Source: Acidiferrobacteraceae bacterium
GTDB taxonomy: Bacteria; Pseudomonadota; Gammaproteobacteria; Arenicellales; UBA868
Direction of reading: 5' to 3'
DNA length: 11,060 nt
NCBI GenBank assembly: GCA_002731295.1
Contig: PCBE01000085.1
Span: 16,360 to 27,419 of the forward strand
Below are positions 7,546 through 11,060 of the stretch, in pieces. Made by a program: the position numbers and the translations under genes. Position 1 is the stretch's first letter, and every line of letters starts with the position of its first letter. The notes under the pieces are model-generated. The model ran no database searches and had not been told where the DNA came from. It worked only from the letters and a program-made list of their open reading frames with translations.

Positions 7546-7715
7546 TGCTGCCTCCATTGTTGTTTAGTCTTAGTCACCGAAGTTACCGCGTAAGATGATC
7601 TGTAAGTGTAAACGCGGACCACGTTTTGAAGGTAACAACATCACCCAACCCTGCGTAGAATGGGAGGTCTGGGCATTAATGACCGCCTGCTGTTGAGACT
7701 GGTCGGGATTATAAA
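7546..7715. promoter_or_regulatory. Divergent intergenic region between the rid and isomerase-like genes
   Basis: This 170-bp spacer should carry promoters for both directions. Two inverted-repeat pairs are seen. CCGCGT (7586-7591) pairs with ACGCGG (7612-7617), and GTTACC (7582-7587) pairs with GGTAAC (7631-7636). TAGAAT at 7656-7661 could be a plus-strand -10 box, but I see no good -35. Only GGGA (7706-7709) resembles a Shine-Dalgarno before ATG 7716. A regulator-binding role for the repeats is a guess. Confidence 0.3.
7551..7555 (-). promoter_or_regulatory. Ribosome binding site of ridA-like gene
   Basis: The complement reads GGAGG, 5 nt before ATG 7545. It overlaps the alternative upstream ATG (7557), which argues against that start. 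Confidence 0.75.
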
Positions 7716-8480
7716 ATGGTCGATTCGAAGGTTCGGAATGACGACGCGTTGGGTTGGCGTTTGAAGTTGGGTGTAATTGTGCCTGCAACCAACACCATTG
7801 TTGAGCCCGAGTTTCACAGCATGACCCCTGCTGGAGTAACTTGCCACACCGGGCGTTTTCCGCTCAGGGATGTTCGCATCACCAGCGATGACGATTTCGA
7901 ACGTCTGGTCGCCGATATTCATGCCAACCTGGATCGGGCAGTCGACGACCTGATGTCCGTGGCTCCCGATCACATTATCGTGGGGGTTTCTGCTGAATCT
8001 TTCTGGGATGGTGCGGACGGTGCAGAGATAATCAGAAACCGATTAGCGGAAAAGACGGGTGTCTCGATCACGCTGGGATCTGATGCGGCACGAGTAGCGC
8101 TGGAGGCAGTGGCCGCACAGCGTATAGGCGTATTAACACCTTACTGGCCAGTTGCAGATGAGCGTGTGCGGCAGTATTTCAACCAATGCGGTTTTACTGC
8201 AGTCAGAGTAACGGGCCTTAAGGCAACCAGCCCACTCAATATTGCCGAACAGAGTCGGGCCACATTACGCCAGGCTATCCTCGATCTTGACGGCGACGAT
8301 ATCGATACGATCGTCCAGGTCGGGACTAATCTTGCGCTTGCTGCTCTGGCCGATGAGCTTGAGCAGGAACTGGGTAAACCGGTGATCGCCATCAACGTAG
8401 CCCTGTACTGGCACGCACTGAGGCAAAACGGCATCAATGAACCTATTCCAGGATTCGGCCGGTTACTGAAAAATTTGTAG
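7716..8480 (+). CDS. Maleate isomerase / arylmalonate decarboxylase-like protein (Asp/Glu racemase superfamily), catalytic cysteines absent
   Basis: This 254-residue protein belongs to the maleate cis-trans isomerase / arylmalonate decarboxylase branch of the Asp/Glu racemase superfamily. The N-terminal LGVIVPATNTIVEPEF matches the ligand-binding GxxxPxxNTxxExE start of the family. The C-terminal ELGKPVIAINVALYWHALRQ matches the GKPVxxxNxAxxWxxLR block. Canonical members use one or two cysteines. Here the first Cys region reads VGVSAESFWDG (residues 89-99) and the second reads VQVGTN (200-205), with Gly203 where Cys stands in the usual CTN/CTS. Neither catalytic Cys is therefore present, and C-based racemase or isomerase chemistry is unlikely. 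The full frame is intact and the core folds look conserved, so this reads as a divergent subfamily rather than a decayed gene. It is first in a tight operon, with the next gene starting 4 nt after its stop. Function unknown. Confidence 0.85.
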   Translation: MVDSKVRNDDALGWRLKLGVIVPATNTIVEPEFHSMTPAGVTCHTGRFPLRDVRITSDDDFERLVADIHANLDRAVDDLMSVAPDHIIVGVSAESFWDGADGAEIIRNRLAEKTGVSITLGSDAARVALEAVAAQRIGVLTPYWPVADERVRQYFNQCGFTAVRVTGLKATSPLNIAEQSRATLRQAILDLDGDDIDTIVQVGTNLALAALADELEQELGKPVIAINVALYWHALRQNGINEPIPGFGRLLKNL

Positions 8481-8484
8481 GCGA

Positions 8485-9633
8485 TTGGGAGCACTTCAGT
8501 TCAACACAGCTTTACCACCATTGAAAACCAAAATTGATCAGAGCACTGTAGCTGGAACCCCGCCGGATAAAGATTTCAGCCGGCGTCGAATTGCAGCCGA
8601 TAAGCTGAGGCTTCTGGGTGTTCGCTTGCTGTCAGCAGCAGGCATGTCACACGATGACGCAGCCATGGTTTCCGAACACGTGGTGGGCAACAGCCTGATG
8701 GGTGTGGATTCCCACGGTGTGGTGCGATTTTCTCAATACATGTCGCTTATCGAATCGGGCGCAATCGATCCCCTCGGTACACCGCTTTTAGTCGTTGATG
8801 ATCCGGCAATGACCCGGATTGATGCTGGTGGTGGACACGGTGTTCCCGCTATGGTGCAACTTGCGGAATGTACAGCTCATAAAGCGAGTACTGCCGGGAT
8901 GGCGACCGGTGCTCTGGTGAATTGTGGTCACACGGGACGGATTGGTGCCTACGCTGAAATGATTGCCCGTCAGGGCTGTTTTGCCGTGATTATTGGCGGT
9001 GGCGGACATACCCGGGGCAATCCAAAAGTAGCACCCTACGGTGGTCGGGAAGGCATTATGGGGACCAATCCCTACACATTGGCTCTCCCGGGTGGTCCGA
9101 CAGGTGTGGTGGTCGTAGATTTTGCGACGTCCACCAGCGCTCAAGGCAAGTTGCTCGCGGCCTCTAAAACAGGAGAGCCTCTGCCCCCGGGGACCATTAT
9201 GGACCGCGACGGGCGGCCGAGTATTGATGCCCGGGACTACTATGCGGGGGGTGTACTGCTGCCGGCAGCCGGACCCAAAGGCTACGGACTGGGGCTTATT
9301 GGCGAACTGCTCGCTCATGGGGTCCTGGGTCAGGCAAGGGCACTGAACTGGCTGGTGCTGGCGGTTGATCTCGACCTGCTGAGCGATGATGACTATGGCA
9401 GCAGAATTGATGATTATCTGGAATGGGTGAAAGGGCGGGCGCCGGCAGAAGGATTTGACGAGGTGATGATTCCGGGCGAACCTGAGCAGCGTTGTCGACA
9501 ATTGCGGGAGCAGTTGGGGATTCCTGTTGCCGATGAAATATGGGCGGAGATCGTCGACTGGGCCGGTCGGATGGGTATCGTGCTGCCTGATATCGATGCG
9601 AATGCTGATTCTCACGAGGCACAGGTGCGCTGA
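8485..9633 (+). CDS. Ldh_2-family malate/lactate dehydrogenase-like NAD(P)H oxidoreductase
   Basis: This is a 382-residue member of the type-2 malate/L-lactate dehydrogenase family, which also includes ureidoglycolate dehydrogenase, sulfolactate dehydrogenase and Delta1-piperideine-2-carboxylate reductase. Such enzymes interconvert 2-hydroxy (or cyclic imino) acids and 2-oxo acids with a nicotinamide cofactor. Visible are GVDSHGVVRFSQYM (residues 73-86), NCGHTGRIGAYAE (146-158, with the conserved His), GTNPYTLALP (193-202), VVDFATSTSAQGK (210-222) and PKGYGLGL (264-271). The start is uncertain. An in-frame stop at 8467-8469 precedes it, and the only plausible starts are TTG 8485 and TTG 8521, because the first in-frame ATG (Met54) lies inside the conserved domain. 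TTG 8485, with a weak TAGG just before it, is chosen. About 30 N-terminal residues lie outside the family core. The stop overlaps the IDO start by 1 nt (TGATG), so the two are translationally coupled. Confidence 0.9.
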   Translation: MGALQFNTALPPLKTKIDQSTVAGTPPDKDFSRRRIAADKLRLLGVRLLSAAGMSHDDAAMVSEHVVGNSLMGVDSHGVVRFSQYMSLIESGAIDPLGTPLLVVDDPAMTRIDAGGGHGVPAMVQLAECTAHKASTAGMATGALVNCGHTGRIGAYAEMIARQGCFAVIIGGGGHTRGNPKVAPYGGREGIMGTNPYTLALPGGPTGVVVVDFATSTSAQGKLLAASKTGEPLPPGTIMDRDGRPSIDARDYYAGGVLLPAAGPKGYGLGLIGELLAHGVLGQARALNWLVLAVDLDLLSDDDYGSRIDDYLEWVKGRAPAEGFDEVMIPGEPEQRCRQLREQLGIPVADEIWAEIVDWAGRMGIVLPDIDANADSHEAQVR

Positions 9634-10778
9634 TGGCTTCGTGTTGGCAGGTGACCGGGAAGCAGGGATTTCTGATTGCTCCTGAACCAGTAACCGATCC
9701 GTTACCGTTTCTTTCGAATACCATGCGCAGTGCGGTTGGCGAGATTATGGATGTAGCCAGTTGTCTTCCACAGTTGGTTGCGGAGGGCCGCTGTCGTGAA
9801 GCATGTCTGGCGTTGCCTATACCGAATTTTTCAGGCAGCGATGTGATTCTCGATGAACGCGCTGCGGAGCGCCTGCACCAGGCTTATGCCTTTTTGAGCA
9901 ATGGCTATTTGTGGCAGCCTGGCGAGGAACCGACTCGGCAACTGCCGCGTACCCTCGCTATTCCTTTCGTCCAGCTTTCAGCACGGGTCAAACGGCCGCC
10001 GACACTGAGTTATACCAACACACAACTGGCCAATTGGCGGCGGCTAGACCCTGCCGGTGAAATTGCAGTTGAAAACATTAAAGCGGTGCAGATGTTTCAG
10101 CCTCTTCCTGATGAGGAATGGTTTTGGGTGCTGCACATTGTGATCGAGGCTCGTGGTGCTCCGGCAGTGGTCGCAGGCACAAGACTGGTGCAGGCAGCAA
10201 AACTTAACGATATAGATCAGATCGAAAGGCAGCTCGAGATTATCCGCTCCGGACTTGAGACGATCATAGAACTTGCAGGGCGTATGGAAGAGGGTTGCCG
10301 GCCGGAGGTGTATTACGAGACCTTACGTCCATTTCTGTTCGCACACCCCGATGGTGTGGTATTCGATGGTGTGCAGGCATTCGGTGGTAAACCACAGACA
10401 TTTCTGGGGCAAACTGGAGCACAAAGTGCTTTGATTCCAGCTATCTGTGCATCACTGGGATTGCGTCATGCGCGCAGCGAACTGACAACCTATCTGGAGA
10501 CTGTACGGGCCTACATGCCTGAGCCTCACCGGCGGTTTGTCGCCGGGCTGGACGGCCAGGTCGTGCGAGATTGTGTCAGCAGTACTGTGAGTCAGAACTC
10601 GGTACGGACGCTCTACAATAGCTGCATTGAGAAAGTAGTTGAGTTTCGGCGTCTTCATCTTGGCCTGGCTGCAAACTATATTGCCTCGCGTATGGATAAT
10701 CCCCGCGGCACCGGGGGTACCGACTTCATGCGCTGGCTGAAGCATATGACCCGGGAAACAACCGAACAGATGCTCTAG
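9633..10778 (+). CDS. Indoleamine 2,3-dioxygenase (bacterial IDO)
   Basis: This 381-residue heme protein is predicted to insert O2 across the C2-C3 bond of an indole ring, converting tryptophan or a related indole to an N-formylkynurenine-type product in the cytosol. Seen are PLPDEEWFWVLHIVIEA (residues 157-173), YYETLRPFL (227-235, with Arg232 at the human IDO1 Arg231 position), GQTGAQSALIPA (259-270), YLETVRAYMPEPHRRFV (287-303), EFRRLHLGLAANYI (337-350, His342 being the proximal heme ligand), and TGGTDFMRWLK (360-370), the distinctive IDO C-terminal loop. His168 aligns by eye with human IDO1 Ser167, a distal-pocket position where tryptophan 2,3-dioxygenase carries His. Length is similar to eukaryotic IDO (about 400). 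The ATG overlaps the preceding TGA. The nearby kynU supplies a later step of the same pathway. The family call is firm; a substrate other than tryptophan is possible. Confidence 0.93.
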   Translation: MASCWQVTGKQGFLIAPEPVTDPLPFLSNTMRSAVGEIMDVASCLPQLVAEGRCREACLALPIPNFSGSDVILDERAAERLHQAYAFLSNGYLWQPGEEPTRQLPRTLAIPFVQLSARVKRPPTLSYTNTQLANWRRLDPAGEIAVENIKAVQMFQPLPDEEWFWVLHIVIEARGAPAVVAGTRLVQAAKLNDIDQIERQLEIIRSGLETIIELAGRMEEGCRPEVYYETLRPFLFAHPDGVVFDGVQAFGGKPQTFLGQTGAQSALIPAICASLGLRHARSELTTYLETVRAYMPEPHRRFVAGLDGQVVRDCVSSTVSQNSVRTLYNSCIEKVVEFRRLHLGLAANYIASRMDNPRGTGGTDFMRWLKHMTRETTEQML

Positions 10779-10809
10779 TTGTGCGGACCGGATTCGCCTG
10801 GAGCAATTT

Positions 10810-10816
10810 AAGGAGA
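10810..10816 (+). promoter_or_regulatory. Strong ribosome binding site of the SDR gene
   Basis: AAGGAGA lies 5 nt before ATG 10822 and fixes that start. It is the best Shine-Dalgarno match in the downstream operon. Confidence 0.75.
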
Positions 10817-10821
10817 AGTGT

Positions 10822-11060
10822 ATGCAGGATTTGTTTTCAATTAAAGGCAAGACGGCGCTCGTGACCGGCGGGTCGCGCGGAATCGGGGAGATGATTGCTG
10901 GCGGGTTTCTGGCAAGTGGTGCCAGGGTCTATATCAGTTCGCGCAAAGTGGAGGCTTGTGATGCTGCCGCCGAGCGGCTGATGAAGACCTTTGGCGGAAA
11001 GTGCATTTCTCTGCCCGGCAATGTTGCCGAACTCGATGGCATCAGTGCCCTGGTTGAAAC
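10822..11060 (+). CDS. Short-chain dehydrogenase/reductase, N-terminal part (3' end beyond the right edge)
   Basis: The first 79 codons of a classical SDR are visible. They include the Rossmann dinucleotide motif TGGSRGIG (residues 15-22) after the typical SIKGKTALV first strand. VYISSRK follows (36-42), and its Arg41 at the end of the second strand, with Arg19 in the glycine motif, suggests NADP(H) preference. The acidic NV-type element appears as PGNVAEL near residues 65-71. The catalytic Ser-Tyr-Lys lies outside the window. The gene follows IDO after 43 nt in the same orientation with no clear terminator, so it may be the fourth gene of the operon. The start resembles SDRs of the RhlG/3-oxoacyl reductase type, but substrate cannot be assigned from this part. 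Confidence 0.88.
   Translation, partial: MQDLFSIKGKTALVTGGSRGIGEMIAGGFLASGARVYISSRKVEACDAAAERLMKTFGGKCISLPGNVAELDGISALVE

Noticed and set aside
8788..9615. Minus-strand open frame of 275 codons opposite the Ldh_2 gene
   Set aside because: It lies wholly within a strongly conserved Ldh_2 coding region and shows no family motif; it is a shadow of plus-strand codon bias.

Overview
This 11 kb window is a compact run of catabolic genes from a bacterium, most likely a proteobacterium. The reasons are moderate GC, tight operons with overlapping stop/start codons, Shine-Dalgarno sites, and protein families common in proteobacterial accessory catabolism. I cannot place it more precisely. No RNA gene, insertion sequence, CRISPR array, phage gene, transporter or transcription regulator is visible.

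Layout. (1) 1-558, minus strand: the N-terminal 186 codons of kynureninase (kynU), running off the left edge. (2) 559-670: a divergent promoter region with an AT-rich direct/inverted repeat cluster and a consensus TATAAT box. (3) 671-4431, plus strand: a translationally coupled hydantoinase/oxoprolinase-type pair (HyuA-like and HyuB-like). It is followed after 79 nt by an AMP-forming acyl-CoA synthetase (4511-6136) and, 107 nt later, by a TfdA/TauD-type Fe(II)/2-oxoglutarate dioxygenase (6244-7110). (4) 7156-7545, minus strand: a RidA-family protein, convergent with the dioxygenase. (5) 7546-7715: a second divergent intergenic region. (6) 7716-10778, plus strand: a tight operon of a maleate isomerase/arylmalonate decarboxylase-like protein, an Ldh_2-type NAD(P)H oxidoreductase and an indoleamine 2,3-dioxygenase (IDO). 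A short-chain dehydrogenase beginning at 10822 runs off the right edge.

How the genes may work together. IDO opens the pyrrole ring of tryptophan-like indoles to N-formylkynurenine, and kynureninase splits kynurenine to anthranilate and alanine, so the two ends of the window carry two steps of one pathway. Between them lie an ATP-dependent amide/lactam hydrolase or carboxylase pair, a CoA ligase, an oxygenase, a Rid protein, an Asp/Glu-racemase-fold protein and two oxidoreductases. These are the parts expected of a dedicated catabolic pathway for an indole- or kynurenine-derived compound. No standard formylkynurenine formamidase is present. Three proteins lack hallmark residues of their families: the isomerase-like protein lacks both catalytic Cys, the Rid protein lacks the deaminase Arg, and the TfdA-like protein lacks the second active-site Arg. 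This suggests specialised or non-canonical substrates. The pathway assignment is inference; the family assignments are firm.
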